Made by a program: the position numbers and the translations under genes
Part shown: piece after piece, positions 49,193 through 55,933 of the stretch
How positions within the stretch are numbered: position 1 is the stretch's first letter
Layout of the letters: every line of letters starts with the position of its first letter
Assembly (NCBI GenBank): GCA_021773645.1
Contig: JAJFJU010000019.1
Coordinates: 1 to 55,933, forward strand
DNA: 55,933 nucleotides
Source of the DNA: Gammaproteobacteria bacterium
Lineage (GTDB): Bacteria; Pseudomonadota; Gammaproteobacteria; HK1
Direction: 5' to 3'
The notes under the pieces: model-generated
Databases searched by the model: none
What the model was told of the DNA's origin: nothing
The model's input: only the letters and a program-made list of their open reading frames with translations

Positions 49193-50226
49193 GCCGCGCC
49201 GTATAATTTTGCGGTGAGATCGACAATGGGAATAACCCGCTCATAATCCATCCGAGTCGGACCAATGACCCCGAGCACCCCCAACACCTCACCATCCACC
49301 TCATAGGGAGAGGTCACCACGCTACAGCCATCGAGCACCGAGTGACCTGATTCCTCGCCGATAAACAGCTGCACCCCGCGGGCCATCATGGAGTGGTCCA
49401 GTAGATAAAGAATATCCCGCTTGCCGTTAAAGGCTTCAAAAATCTCCCGCAACTGTCCCATATCCAGCAGATCGCCATATTCCATCAAATTGGTCTGCCC
49501 CGAAACCACCAGGTCATCATCTTCCGGACCGCTGAAAAAAGCCCGCTCGGCCATGCGAATGGCAGCCACCATGACGCTATTAAGGTGCTTGCGGGTGTCC
49601 TGCATATCTTTCAGCAACGCCTCCCGCATCTGGCGCAGATCGCGACCGGCACAAATATCATTCAGGTAGTTTGCCGCCTGCTCCAGTTCGGCCGCGCTGT
49701 ACTGGCGGCCGGTGGTGATGATGCGATTCTCTACCTCACCATCATCACTGATCAAAATCGCCAGCACCTGATTATCGGATAACTTCAAAAATTCCAGCTG
49801 ACGCACCGCAACTGGGCGACGCTTGGGCACCATCACCAAGCCGGCCAAATGCGTGAGGTCCGAAAGCAGGGAGGAGACTTCAGCAGTCAGGCCCGAGGGG
49901 CTTTGACGGGCATCAAGGCCCGTGTGGATACGCTTGACCTGTTGGGAATCGGGCCCCTGGATGGTCAGCAAAGAATCCACAAACACCCGGTAACCCAGGG
50001 AAGTGGGAATACGCCCAGCCGAGGTATGGGGCGAGGCCAGCAAGCCCAACTCTTCCAGGTCGGCCATCACGTTACGGATGGTCGCCGGACTCAGATCAAG
50101 CCCGGAACCACGAGCCAGCGTGCGTGAACCCACCGGGCTCCCATCGCGTATATATTGCTCCACCAATACCTTAAGCAGATGCCGCGCCCGGGGATTTAGT
50201 GCCTGTTCTGCAATGGGGGAATTCAT
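49174..50226 (-). CDS. hrcA: Heat-inducible transcription repressor HrcA
   Basis: HrcA represses heat-shock operons by binding CIRCE elements. The N-terminal winged helix has RARHLLKVLVEQYIRDGSPVGSRTLAR and SPATIRNVMADLEELGLLASPHTSAGRIPTSLGYR, and the GAF-like domain ends with GVLGVIGPTRMDYERVIPIVDLTAKLYG. The ATG at 50226 gives 350 aa, near the family norm; the open frame extends 37 codons further without family similarity. It leads hrcA-grpE-dnaK-dnaJ and has a CIRCE site at its own promoter. Confidence 0.97.
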   Translation of the reverse strand: MNSPIAEQALNPRARHLLKVLVEQYIRDGSPVGSRTLARGSGLDLSPATIRNVMADLEELGLLASPHTSAGRIPTSLGYRVFVDSLLTIQGPDSQQVKRIHTGLDARQSPSGLTAEVSSLLSDLTHLAGLVMVPKRRPVAVRQLEFLKLSDNQVLAILISDDGEVENRIITTGRQYSAAELEQAANYLNDICAGRDLRQMREALLKDMQDTRKHLNSVMVAAIRMAERAFFSGPEDDDLVVSGQTNLMEYGDLLDMGQLREIFEAFNGKRDILYLLDHSMMARGVQLFIGEESGHSVLDGCSVVTSPYEVDGEVLGVLGVIGPTRMDYERVIPIVDLTAKLYGAALKQPH

Positions 50227-50243
50227 ATGAAAAGCTCTCGGCA

Positions 50244-50272
50244 TTGCCCTGCAGCAGTGAAATGCAGGGCAA
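50244..50272 (-). repeat. 10-bp stem in the hrcA 5' untranslated region
   Basis: TTGCCCTGCA and TGCAGGGCAA form a perfect 10-bp stem around a 9-base loop, 18 bases before the hrcA start. In the transcript it is preceded, not followed, by a T-run, so it is not a normal terminator. It may limit hrcA translation or stabilise the mRNA. Confidence 0.6.
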
Positions 50273-50327
50273 AAAATACGGCGTATGAGATTAAATCCAA
50301 TGCTGACAACAGCGTGGATCGGCGCCG

Positions 50328-50356
50328 AATTTAGCACTCTGCCTAGCCGAGTGCAA
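50328..50356 (-). promoter_or_regulatory. Sigma70 promoter of hrcA overlapping CIRCE
   Basis: TTGCAC (4 of 6) and TAAATT (4 of 6) are separated by 17 bases. The -35 lies in one CIRCE arm and the -10 overlaps the other. Repressor bound at CIRCE would therefore block polymerase directly. Confidence 0.55.
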
Positions 50357-50357
50357 A
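50331..50357. promoter_or_regulatory. CIRCE operator (HrcA binding site)
   Basis: TTAGCACTC, nine bases, then GAGTGCAAA. The consensus is TTAGCACTC-N9-GAGTGCTAA, so 17 of 18 arm positions match with the exact spacer. It lies between divergent hrcA and nadK, about 105 bp before the hrcA start. Confidence 0.9.
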
Positions 50358-50379
50358 GGACAATTTAGGGGTTCAATTG

Positions 50380-50395
50380 GCGCACTCCGGTGCGC
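50380..50395. repeat. Inverted repeat upstream of nadK
   Basis: GCGCAC-tccg-GTGCGC is a perfect 6-bp inverted repeat 43 bp before nadK. It could be an operator or a leader hairpin of the nadK transcript. No clear nadK promoter is visible. Confidence 0.35.
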
Positions 50396-50438
50396 GTGTT
50401 AAGTTTCGCCTCCTGTACTTGTTGGCCGGGAATAATGG

Positions 50439-51308
50439 ATGTTTAAACGCATAGGGCTAGTGGGAAAACGACAGGTTTCAGAGGTCGTTGAAACCCTCAA
50501 AAAACTGATCGCCTATTTGCAGGCACATCGGGTCAACGTCATGGTTGATACCGATAACGCACCTCATCTGACTGACTCAGGGGCGAAAACCGCTGACCTG
50601 CCCACCATGGGGCGGAAATGTGACCTGGTGATTATCGTCGGGGGTGATGGCACCTTTCTGCGCGCCGCCAGCACCCTGGTCGACTACGAAATTCGGTTGC
50701 TGGGCATTCATATGGGCCGAGTCGGCTTTCTCACTGACCTGACGCCACCACGTATGTGTGAGCAACTCGATCAGGTGCTGGCGGGGGAATTTACCGAAGA
50801 GCGCCGTTTTCTCCTGCGCACCACCATCCTGCGCGACGGCGAGGCCCTGAGCGAAGTAGATGCCCTCAATGACATCGTTGCCCATAATGCCAACATCGCC
50901 CGTTTGATTGAGTTCGAAACCTACATCAATGGCCAACTGGTGAGCTGTCAGCGCTCCGACGGTTTGATTGTCTCCACCCCCACTGGCTCCACCGCCTACG
51001 CCCTCGCCGGCGGTGGTCCCATCCTCCACCCCAGCCTTGATGCCATCGTATTGGTCCCCATCTGCCCCAACACGCTGAGTAGTCGCCCCATCGTAGTAGA
51101 TGGCGATAGTGAGATAGAAATTGTCATTGGCCCACGCAGCCCGACCCGGGCGCAACTGGCCAGCGATGGCCAGATCACGTTTGATCTAGAGCCTGGGGAT
51201 CGCATCCTGATTCATAAAAAACGCCAGCATCTGCATCTGATACATCCCCCTGGGCACGATTATTTCGCCACCCTGCGGGACAAGCTAGACTGGAATCTGG
51301 AACACTAG
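50439..51308 (+). CDS. nadK: NAD kinase
   Basis: NadK phosphorylates NAD to NADP using ATP or polyphosphate. It has IIVGGDGTFLRAA (GGDGT motif, about residues 66-78), LGIHMGRVGFLTDL, LNDIVAHN-type NE/D region, and the glycine-rich GSTAYALAGGGPILHP with SSRPIVVDGDSEI. The 289 aa are normal. GGGA lies seven bases before the ATG. The last base of its TAG stop is also the first base of the MITE-like element that follows. Confidence 0.97.
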   Translation: MFKRIGLVGKRQVSEVVETLKKLIAYLQAHRVNVMVDTDNAPHLTDSGAKTADLPTMGRKCDLVIIVGGDGTFLRAASTLVDYEIRLLGIHMGRVGFLTDLTPPRMCEQLDQVLAGEFTEERRFLLRTTILRDGEALSEVDALNDIVAHNANIARLIEFETYINGQLVSCQRSDGLIVSTPTGSTAYALAGGGPILHPSLDAIVLVPICPNTLSSRPIVVDGDSEIEIVIGPRSPTRAQLASDGQITFDLEPGDRILIHKKRQHLHLIHPPGHDYFATLRDKLDWNLEH

Positions 51309-51517
51309 GAGCCTATCCGATTTAGGCGCTCGTAGTGAGGGGAAGACATTTTGAGACAGATTTTTTGGTCGTTTGAGGCCAATAGTCATCGCTATTAAAC
51401 GAAAAGGAGCAGGAAATATGGCCAAAATGCCTTTTCCGCACGACTACATGGATGTAGGAGGCAGGGCGGCGCAGGATGCCAAAGCCGAGCAGAGCAGTCC
51501 TAAGTCCGACAGGCTCC
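51308..51517. mobile_element. MITE-like element between nadK and recN
   Basis: The left end GGAGCCTATCCGATTTAGG (51308-51326) and the reverse complement of the right end (51499-51517, GGAGCCTGTCGGACTTAGG) agree at 16 of 19 positions. The 210-bp interior has a hairpin AATAG-tcatcg-CTATT at 51381-51396, nested in CGTTT/AAACG, and one small ORF. There is no transposase. It fills almost the whole nadK-recN gap. The ends differ from those of the element at 11262, but the central AATAG/CTATT hairpin is shared in design. Confidence 0.65.
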
Positions 51518-51522
51518 CTTAA
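51418..51522 (+). CDS. 34-codon ORF inside the MITE-like element, coupled to recN
   Basis: The ATG has AGGAG eight bases upstream, an excellent ribosome-binding site. The frame ends in TAA whose last base begins the recN ATG (TAATG). The peptide starts MAKMPFPHDY and ends SDRLP. I do not recognise it. The recN start itself has only a weak ribosome-binding site, so this ORF may feed ribosomes to recN. Alternatively it is a chance frame carried by the element. Confidence 0.4.
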   Translation: MAKMPFPHDYMDVGGRAAQDAKAEQSSPKSDRLP

Positions 51523-53180
51523 TGCTGACTCATCTGGCGGTACGTGATTTCGCCATCGTCTCAGAACTTGAGCTGGAATTAGAGCCCGGCATGACCGTCC
51601 TCACCGGCGAAACGGGGGCAGGCAAGTCCATCCTGGTAGATGCGGTAAGCCTTGCGCTGGGCGAGCGTGGCAATGCCCATATGGTGCGCCAGGATTGCGC
51701 CCGGGCCGAAGTTAGCGTCACCTTTGATCTATCGGCCCAATCCCACCTGCAAGCCTATCTCGAAGAACAGGAACTGGAAGACGGGGATGCCGAATGCATA
51801 CTGCGGCGCACCCTCAGCAAAGAAGGCCGCACCCGTGCCTACGTCAACGGCCGCACCGTCCCGCTCGCTCTGCTGCGAGAATTGGGTGACCAACTAATAG
51901 ATATCCATGGCCAACATGCTCATCAATCGCTACTACACGCGGCCACCCAACGACAAATTCTCGATGACTGGGGTAACCATGGCTCACTGCTAGCGAGCTA
52001 CCGCGCCACCTGGAAGGCGCTAAAAGCGCTGCGCGAAAAACTGTCTGGAATTATTCCCGAAGGTCCCGATGGCGACCTGGAGTTTCTCCGTTATCAAGCC
52101 AGTGAACTGGAATCACTGGCACTCAGCGCCGGAGAAACGGCTGAGCTCGAAGTAGAATTCAAGCGCCTTAATCATGCGGGGGAACTCCAGCTTGAATGCA
52201 ACCGCGTACTGGAACAGCTAACGGGTGATGAGGCCTGCGCATCTAATTGGCTACAACACAGCGTTTCCACCCTCAGTCGTCTGGAAAGCATCGACCCCGA
52301 TCTCAGCCCTGTCAGAAAGTTGCTGGAAGACGCCGGCGTGCTAGTGGAAGAAGCGGTCAGCGAATTGCAGCACCACATCAGCCACGTAGAAGTGGATGGC
52401 GCACGTCTGCAATCCATAGGCAATCGGCTGGAGCATATTCATGACCTGGCACGCAAACATAAGCTCTCCAGCGATGAATTACACACGGTCTTGCCCATGC
52501 TACAGGCGCAAATCAGCGAGCGGGAAAATGCCAGCGCACATATTGCTGAGCTAGAAACGAAGATTGCCGAGACCGAGGAAAAACTACTTAAAAGTGCGGC
52601 CACCCTGCGCCAGCAGCGCCAGAAGACAGCCAAACGACTGGCACAAAGGCTTAGCCAAAATATCGCCCAACTCGGTATGGCGGGTGGTCGCTTTGAAATT
52701 CAGGTAAAGGCACTCGAAGTGGCTGGGCCAAGTGGCGCCGATGAGATCGAATTTCTGGTCAGCGCCAATACAGGGCAAGCCCCTCAAGCCCTGGCCCGGG
52801 TCGCCTCTGGTGGCGAGTTATCACGCATCAGTCTCGCCATTCAGGTCATCGTCGCCTCAGACAATGGTGTGCCATCGCTGATTTTTGATGAGGTGGACGT
52901 AGGAATCGGCGGCAAGGTAGCGGAAATCGTCGGTGCCCGTCTGCGCACCCTGGGGAAGAAACGTCAGGTACTGTGCATCACCCACCTGCCCCAGGTAGCC
53001 GCACAGGCGCACGCTCATCTACAAGTCAGCAAGCGCCAGCGTAAAAATGAAACCCAAACCCAACTCACGGTATTACAGAAAAAAGAGCGTGTTCAGGAAA
53101 TAGCACGCATGTTGGGGGGGGTAGAAATCAGCCCGGAAGCCGTGGCCCATGCACGGGAAATGCTGGGTGCGAATGAATAA
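51522..53180 (+). CDS. recN: DNA repair protein RecN
   Basis: RecN is an SMC-like ATPase acting in double-strand break repair. It has Walker A TGETGAGKSILVDA (about residues 30-43), a central coiled coil (about 150-360), the ABC signature LARVASGGELSRISLAIQ and Walker B LIFDEVDVGIGGK, then CITHLPQVAAQA. At 552 aa it matches E. coli (553). I saw no LexA box upstream, where the MITE-like element lies. It is convergent with fur, 12 bp apart. Confidence 0.97.
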   Translation: MLTHLAVRDFAIVSELELELEPGMTVLTGETGAGKSILVDAVSLALGERGNAHMVRQDCARAEVSVTFDLSAQSHLQAYLEEQELEDGDAECILRRTLSKEGRTRAYVNGRTVPLALLRELGDQLIDIHGQHAHQSLLHAATQRQILDDWGNHGSLLASYRATWKALKALREKLSGIIPEGPDGDLEFLRYQASELESLALSAGETAELEVEFKRLNHAGELQLECNRVLEQLTGDEACASNWLQHSVSTLSRLESIDPDLSPVRKLLEDAGVLVEEAVSELQHHISHVEVDGARLQSIGNRLEHIHDLARKHKLSSDELHTVLPMLQAQISERENASAHIAELETKIAETEEKLLKSAATLRQQRQKTAKRLAQRLSQNIAQLGMAGGRFEIQVKALEVAGPSGADEIEFLVSANTGQAPQALARVASGGELSRISLAIQVIVASDNGVPSLIFDEVDVGIGGKVAEIVGARLRTLGKKRQVLCITHLPQVAAQAHAHLQVSKRQRKNETQTQLTVLQKKERVQEIARMLGGVEISPEAVAHAREMLGANE

Positions 53181-53192
53181 AGCAGAAATTCC

Positions 53193-53612
53193 TTAAGCCT
53201 GCTCCTTACAACAGCTAGCGCAAAGACCGTAGAGATAATGGCTGTGCCCGGACACCTTAAAACCCGCACGCTTGGCAATTTCTCGCTGTCGACGCTCGAT
53301 AGTCTCATCTGTAAATTCGGTAATCCCACCACACTCAACGCAAAGCAGATGGTCATGGTGAGAGCCCGTATCCAGCTCAAATACCGACTGAGCGCCCTCA
53401 AAATGATGTCGTACCACCAGACCGGCCGTCTCAAATTGAGTCAGCACCCGGTAAACCGTCGCCAGCGCCACCTCCTCGCCTGCCTCGCGCAATAGCGCAT
53501 GAAGATCCTCGGCACTTAAGTGTTGGCGACCATTTTTCTCCAGCGCATCCAGCACCCGCAGCCGCGGCACTGTGGCCTTGAGCCCCACCAGCTTCAATGC
53601 CTTTCGGCTCAT
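53193..53612 (-). CDS. fur: Ferric uptake regulator Fur
   Basis: Fur represses iron-uptake genes when bound to Fe(II). The N-terminal winged helix has GLKATVPRLRVLDAL and EEVALATVYRVLTQFETAGLV. The dimerisation and metal sites are in HHDHLLCVECGGITEF and the terminal GLCASCC. The 139 aa are normal. It is divergent from bamE, the usual gammaproteobacterial arrangement. No Fur box is evident in the shared upstream region. Confidence 0.96.
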   Translation of the reverse strand: MSRKALKLVGLKATVPRLRVLDALEKNGRQHLSAEDLHALLREAGEEVALATVYRVLTQFETAGLVVRHHFEGAQSVFELDTGSHHDHLLCVECGGITEFTDETIERRQREIAKRAGFKVSGHSHYLYGLCASCCKEQA

Positions 53613-53759
53613 CTCATCATCCCCTGTATCCGATCCTCAAGACTGTATAATGCGCGCCAATAACAGCTTTCCACAAGCCCATAAGGAAAGCCTCTACACC
53701 TTCTTTATAACAATATGTTTTGTTTGTAAATCAAACATATATCAAATCATTCTAATAAT
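53613..53759. promoter_or_regulatory. Divergent fur-bamE promoter region
   Basis: A/T-rich 147 bp. On the plus strand a perfect TATAAT lies at 53647-53652 without a good -35 box. On the minus strand TTTACA with a TATAAA-like element 15 bases on is a candidate for fur. An inverted repeat GTTTG-taaat-CAAAC lies near 53718-53732. I cannot choose the active promoters with certainty. Confidence 0.4.
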
Positions 53760-54416
53760 ATGACTGAAGATTTTTTTACGCGCCATTCCAAATATCAAGG
53801 CAGCCATCTACGGATAGGCATGCTTTTCATTTCTTTGTTTGTTGCCGCAACTACGCTGCTGCAAGGCTGCTCCGTGGAAAAACTGCCTGGCATCTATAGG
53901 ATTGATATCCAGCAAGGTAACGTTGTCACCCAGGAGATGCTCGCGCGCCTGGAACACGGTATGAGCAAGGAAAAAGTTCGACGCATCCTCGGCACACCCG
54001 CAATTCAGGACACCTTTCACCAAGAACGCTGGGACTACATCTATACCTTCCAGGAAGGCGGTGGTGAACAGGTCGCGCGTCGTATTTCCCTACTCTTTAA
54101 GAACCAACGCCTGCACAAAATTGAGGGCGACGTAAAACCGGGCACTGGCGGTGCAGCAGAGGCTCAGCCCGTTCGCGAGAAGGTAGTGACCGTTCCTGAG
54201 CAAGAAGAAAAAGGCTTCTTTCGTCGCCTATTGCCTGAAAACAAAAGCAGCATCAAAAAGAAGACAAAGCCTGGTGTTGATTCCACTGATAGCGAGGCAG
54301 GCTTCTTTCAACGCCTGAAGCGAAAAATTGGCCTTGGGGATGACGACAGTACAGATAAATCAGCCAAGGAGGCAACGACCGAGCACAAGGCAGACGATTC
54401 AGCCCCGGCCAAATAA
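53760..54416 (+). CDS. bamE: Outer membrane assembly lipoprotein BamE, C-terminally extended
   Basis: BamE (SmpA/OmlA) is a small lipoprotein of the BAM complex inserting outer-membrane proteins. A lipobox LQGC puts the lipidated Cys at about residue 37. GNVVTQEMLARLEHGMSKEKVRRILGTP, then DTFHQERWDYIYTF and NQRLHKIEGD, is the SmpA domain. After about residue 125 comes an unusual 90-residue hydrophilic tail with two related motifs, KGFFRRLLPE and AGFFQRLKRK. A second ATG at 53820 is an alternative start with a shorter signal. It is divergent from fur and convergent with rnfH. Confidence 0.92.
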   Translation: MTEDFFTRHSKYQGSHLRIGMLFISLFVAATTLLQGCSVEKLPGIYRIDIQQGNVVTQEMLARLEHGMSKEKVRRILGTPAIQDTFHQERWDYIYTFQEGGGEQVARRISLLFKNQRLHKIEGDVKPGTGGAAEAQPVREKVVTVPEQEEKGFFRRLLPENKSSIKKKTKPGVDSTDSEAGFFQRLKRKIGLGDDDSTDKSAKEATTEHKADDSAPAK

Positions 54417-54423
54417 GGCCCTG

Positions 54424-54714
54424 CTAGCCGCCACGCCGCGCGCGCCGTTTTCGGCTCACTCGCGGATCCACCTTTAGCCCACGATAGATTTCGATTCGAT
54501 CACCCGCCTGCAGGACGTGATCAATCTCTACTAAGCGACCATGGATCCCCAGCCGGTTTTTGCCAAGCTCAATCTCCGGAAAGCGCGCCAGAATACCGGA
54601 AGAATCGATAGCGTCAGCGACCGTATCCCCTGAGCAAAGCTTCAGAGGGATAAGAGTCTGATCCCGCTCTCCAGCCCAAACCAGCTCTACTTCAATCGGT
54701 ATTCTTTTCGGCAT
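54424..54714 (-). CDS. rnfH: RnfH family ubiquitin-like protein
   Basis: This is a small beta-grasp protein of the RnfH/YfjF (RatB) family. It has IPIEVELVWAGERDQTLIPLKLCSGDTVADAIDSSGI, the GKNRLGIHGRLV segment and AGDRIEIYRGLKVDPRVSRKRRA, which are diagnostic. The precise role is not established; the name comes from proximity to rnf genes in some species. The ATG at 54714 (96 aa) gives the standard N-terminus; an ATG ten codons earlier would enlarge the overlap with ratA. It overlaps ratA by 23 bp. Confidence 0.93.
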   Translation of the reverse strand: MPKRIPIEVELVWAGERDQTLIPLKLCSGDTVADAIDSSGILARFPEIELGKNRLGIHGRLVEIDHVLQAGDRIEIYRGLKVDPRVSRKRRARRGG

Positions 54715-55141
54715 ACAGTTCCCGGGCCCGTTGGCAAAAAGCATTCAGCATGGAGTGTGCAATTTCATTAAATAGCGGGCCGATACTGGCCTTTAACAGG
54801 GCATTGGCATATTCAAAGTCAAGCCGCAACGAGACCTTGCAGCCATCGGGTCCCAAGGGCTGAAAAGACCAAGCACCCTCCAATTGATGGAATGGACCAC
54901 TGTGTAGCCGCATCTCAATGCGCCGATCCTTTATCATATGGTTGTGGGTGGAGAAGGCCTTACGCAGAGGCCCACGACGAAAATGGATGGTAGCCAGCAC
55001 CTCGTTAGCATGCACCGGCTCCACCTCAGTGGATTCACACCAAGGCAGAAAGGCCGGATAAGATGCCACATCCTGCACTAACTCGAACATAGCCGTAGCG
55101 CTAAAGGGCACGAGCGCACTTTTATTAACGTGAGCGGCCAT
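54692..55141 (-). CDS. ratA: RatA family START-domain protein
   Basis: This is a COQ10/START-fold protein. E. coli RatA (YfjG) was described as an inhibitor of 70S ribosome association, while relatives bind ubiquinone. Motifs are VPFSATAMFELVQDVASYPAFLPWCESTEV and the C-terminal FLFNEIAHSMLNAFCQRA-type helix (here GPLFNEIAHSMLNAFCQRARELY). The 149 aa are normal. It is divergent from smpB with a 49-bp spacer and overlaps rnfH, the conserved ratA-rnfH pair. Confidence 0.94.
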   Translation of the reverse strand: MAAHVNKSALVPFSATAMFELVQDVASYPAFLPWCESTEVEPVHANEVLATIHFRRGPLRKAFSTHNHMIKDRRIEMRLHSGPFHQLEGAWSFQPLGPDGCKVSLRLDFEYANALLKASIGPLFNEIAHSMLNAFCQRARELYAEKNTD

Positions 55142-55190
55142 TAACCACTAACCCGCTGAACATGAAGCATCCGGGAATTCCTACAAAAAA

Positions 55191-55670
55191 ATGGCAAGAA
55201 AAAAATCCAAATCCGCGCCCAAAAGCAGCGTCATCGCACGCAACAAAAAGGCGGGGCACGACTATTTTATCGAAGAACGCCTGGAAGCGGGACTTGTTCT
55301 GGAGGGTTGGGAGGTAAAAAGCCTGCGCGCCGGCCAAGTTCATCTAAAAGAAAGCTACGTACTCCTCAAAGATGGCGAGGCCTGGCTCTTTGGTGCCCAT
55401 ATCACCCCGCTAACCACCGCATCCACCCACATCGACCCCGACCCCCTGCGCAGCCGCAAACTGCTGCTCCACACCAAAGAACTCAGCCACCTGTTTGGTG
55501 CCGCAGAACGGCAGGGCTATACCTTGGTGGCCACCAAGCTCTACTGGAAAAGAGGCCGCGCCAAACTACAAGTGGGCGTCGCCAAGGGTAAAAAGCAGCA
55601 CGACAAGCGGGCGGTAGAGCGTGAACGCGACTGGCATCGCGAGAAACAACGCCTCCTCAAAGATCGCTAA
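55191..55670 (+). CDS. smpB: SsrA-binding protein SmpB
   Basis: SmpB delivers tmRNA to stalled ribosomes. It has [34 protein letters not shown], a central OB barrel with [18 protein letters not shown], and the basic tail [27 protein letters not shown] that enters the mRNA channel. The 159 aa are normal. ssrA starts 50 bp downstream on the same strand. Confidence 0.97.
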   Translation: MARKKSKSAPKSSVIARNKKAGHDYFIEERLEAGLVLEGWEVKSLRAGQVHLKESYVLLKDGEAWLFGAHITPLTTASTHIDPDPLRSRKLLLHTKELSHLFGAAERQGYTLVATKLYWKRGRAKLQVGVAKGKKQHDKRAVERERDWHREKQRLLKDR

Positions 55671-55681
55671 TGCGGCTGGTG

Positions 55682-55705
55682 CCTGCCCCAAAGCAGGTAT
55701 AAAAT
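55682..55705 (+). promoter_or_regulatory. Hairpin and -10 element before ssrA
   Basis: CCTGC-cccaaa-GCAGG (55682-55697) is a small stem right after smpB. It is directly followed by TATAAAAT, a good -10 element 16 bases before the mature tmRNA 5' end. The -35 region is weak, so ssrA may also be made by read-through from smpB. Confidence 0.45.
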
Positions 55706-55720
55706 GGCCTCGTTGCAACC

Positions 55721-55933
55721 GGGGGCGATCGGTTTCGACGCGGGTAGCAAAACCCAAGGTGCATGTCGAGGTGCAGCATACCTCGTAAATCTAGCTGCAA
55801 ACCTAGATAGTTGCCAACGACGACAACTACGCTCTAGCAGCTTAGGCTTGCTAGCCTCCGACCGACGTGTGCTTGTGCGCTCGGACTCCGGGGGTCGACT
55901 CACACAAGATCGCGGAAAGGTCTGCCCTGAACC
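55721..55933 (+). ncRNA. ssrA: tmRNA (ssrA), 3' end outside the window
   Basis: tmRNA frees stalled ribosomes and tags incomplete proteins. The 5' end GGGGGCGATCGGTTTCGACG is the conserved alanine-acceptor-like start. The tag reading frame runs from GCC at 55813 to TAG at 55843-55845 and encodes ANDDNYALAA, the form common in gammaproteobacteria. Pseudoknot sequences follow. The tRNA-like 3' half is cut at the window end, since a full tmRNA is about 350-400 bases. Confidence 0.95.

Noticed and set aside
51309-51521. LexA box controlling recN
   Set aside because: No CTGT-N8-ACAG sequence is visible upstream of recN.
53613-53759. Fur box for autoregulation of fur
   Set aside because: No convincing 19-bp GATAATGATAATCATTATC-like match was seen in the A/T-rich region.
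54424-55141. ratA-rnfH as a classical toxin-antitoxin pair
   Set aside because: The pair is a conserved core-genome unit; RatA is a START-fold protein and RnfH is not a shown antitoxin, so I annotate families only.

Overview
The window is a contiguous piece of a gammaproteobacterial chromosome, probably from a polarly flagellated, respiring, Chromatiales- or Methylococcales-like lineage. Three things point there: the tmRNA tag ANDDNYALAA, the Pseudomonas-type order flgN-flgM-flgA / cheV-cheR-flgB, and the conserved core order smpB-ratA-rnfH-bamE-fur-recN-nadK-hrcA-grpE-dnaK-dnaJ-dapB-carAB-greA-rlmE-ftsH-folP-glmM-tpiA-secG-tRNA-Leu-nuoA-N. I cannot name the genus from the sequence alone.

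Region 1 (1-8948) is flagellum and chemotaxis. flgBCDEFGH runs on the minus strand, preceded by cheV-cheR. flgA, flgM and flgN run on the plus strand. Good promoter matches give a cascade: sigma54 (RpoN) sites before flgB and flgA, and sigma28 (FliA) sites before cheV and before flgM, which encodes the anti-sigma28 factor. flgI does not follow flgH within the window.

Region 2 (8930-18324) is accessory metabolism. A three-gene, overlapping arsenosugar-type cluster (two glycosyltransferase-like proteins and the radical SAM protein ArsS) sits behind a 159-bp MITE-like element. After a tRNA-Ala comes a polyphosphate cluster: a SixA-type phosphatase, Ppk1, Ppk2 and a CYTH-CHAD protein. A tRNA-Arg and phosphatidylserine decarboxylase follow. 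The decarboxylase has Glu where the E. coli enzyme has its catalytic Asp.

Region 3 (18397-34244) is the complete 14-gene complex I operon nuoA-N. It is preceded on the same strand by tRNA-Leu(GAG), secG and tpiA.

Region 4 (34407-46327) holds cell-wall, folate, protease, rRNA-modification, transcription, arginine/pyrimidine and lysine genes: glmM, folP, ftsH, rlmE, greA, carB, carA and dapB, followed by dnaJ. The carA leader has its own promoter and a 38-codon upstream ORF with a strong ribosome-binding site. The stop codon of that ORF overlaps the carA start.

Region 5 (45209-50438) is the heat-shock operon hrcA-grpE-dnaK-dnaJ. It appears to be doubly controlled. A CIRCE operator overlaps the hrcA promoter, a near-perfect sigma32 promoter lies at the end of hrcA before grpE, and a weaker sigma32-like promoter precedes dnaK. 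Several strong hairpins lie in the gaps.

Region 6 (50439-55933) holds nadK, recN, fur, bamE, rnfH, ratA, smpB and the start of ssrA (tmRNA, cut by the window end). A 210-bp MITE-like element with 19-bp imperfect terminal inverted repeats lies exactly between nadK and recN. It supplies a small ORF coupled to the recN start.

Most of the window is conserved core genome. The least ordinary parts are the two MITE-like elements, the carA leader ORF, the layered heat-shock control and the polyphosphate cluster. I saw no CRISPR array, prophage or intact insertion sequence.
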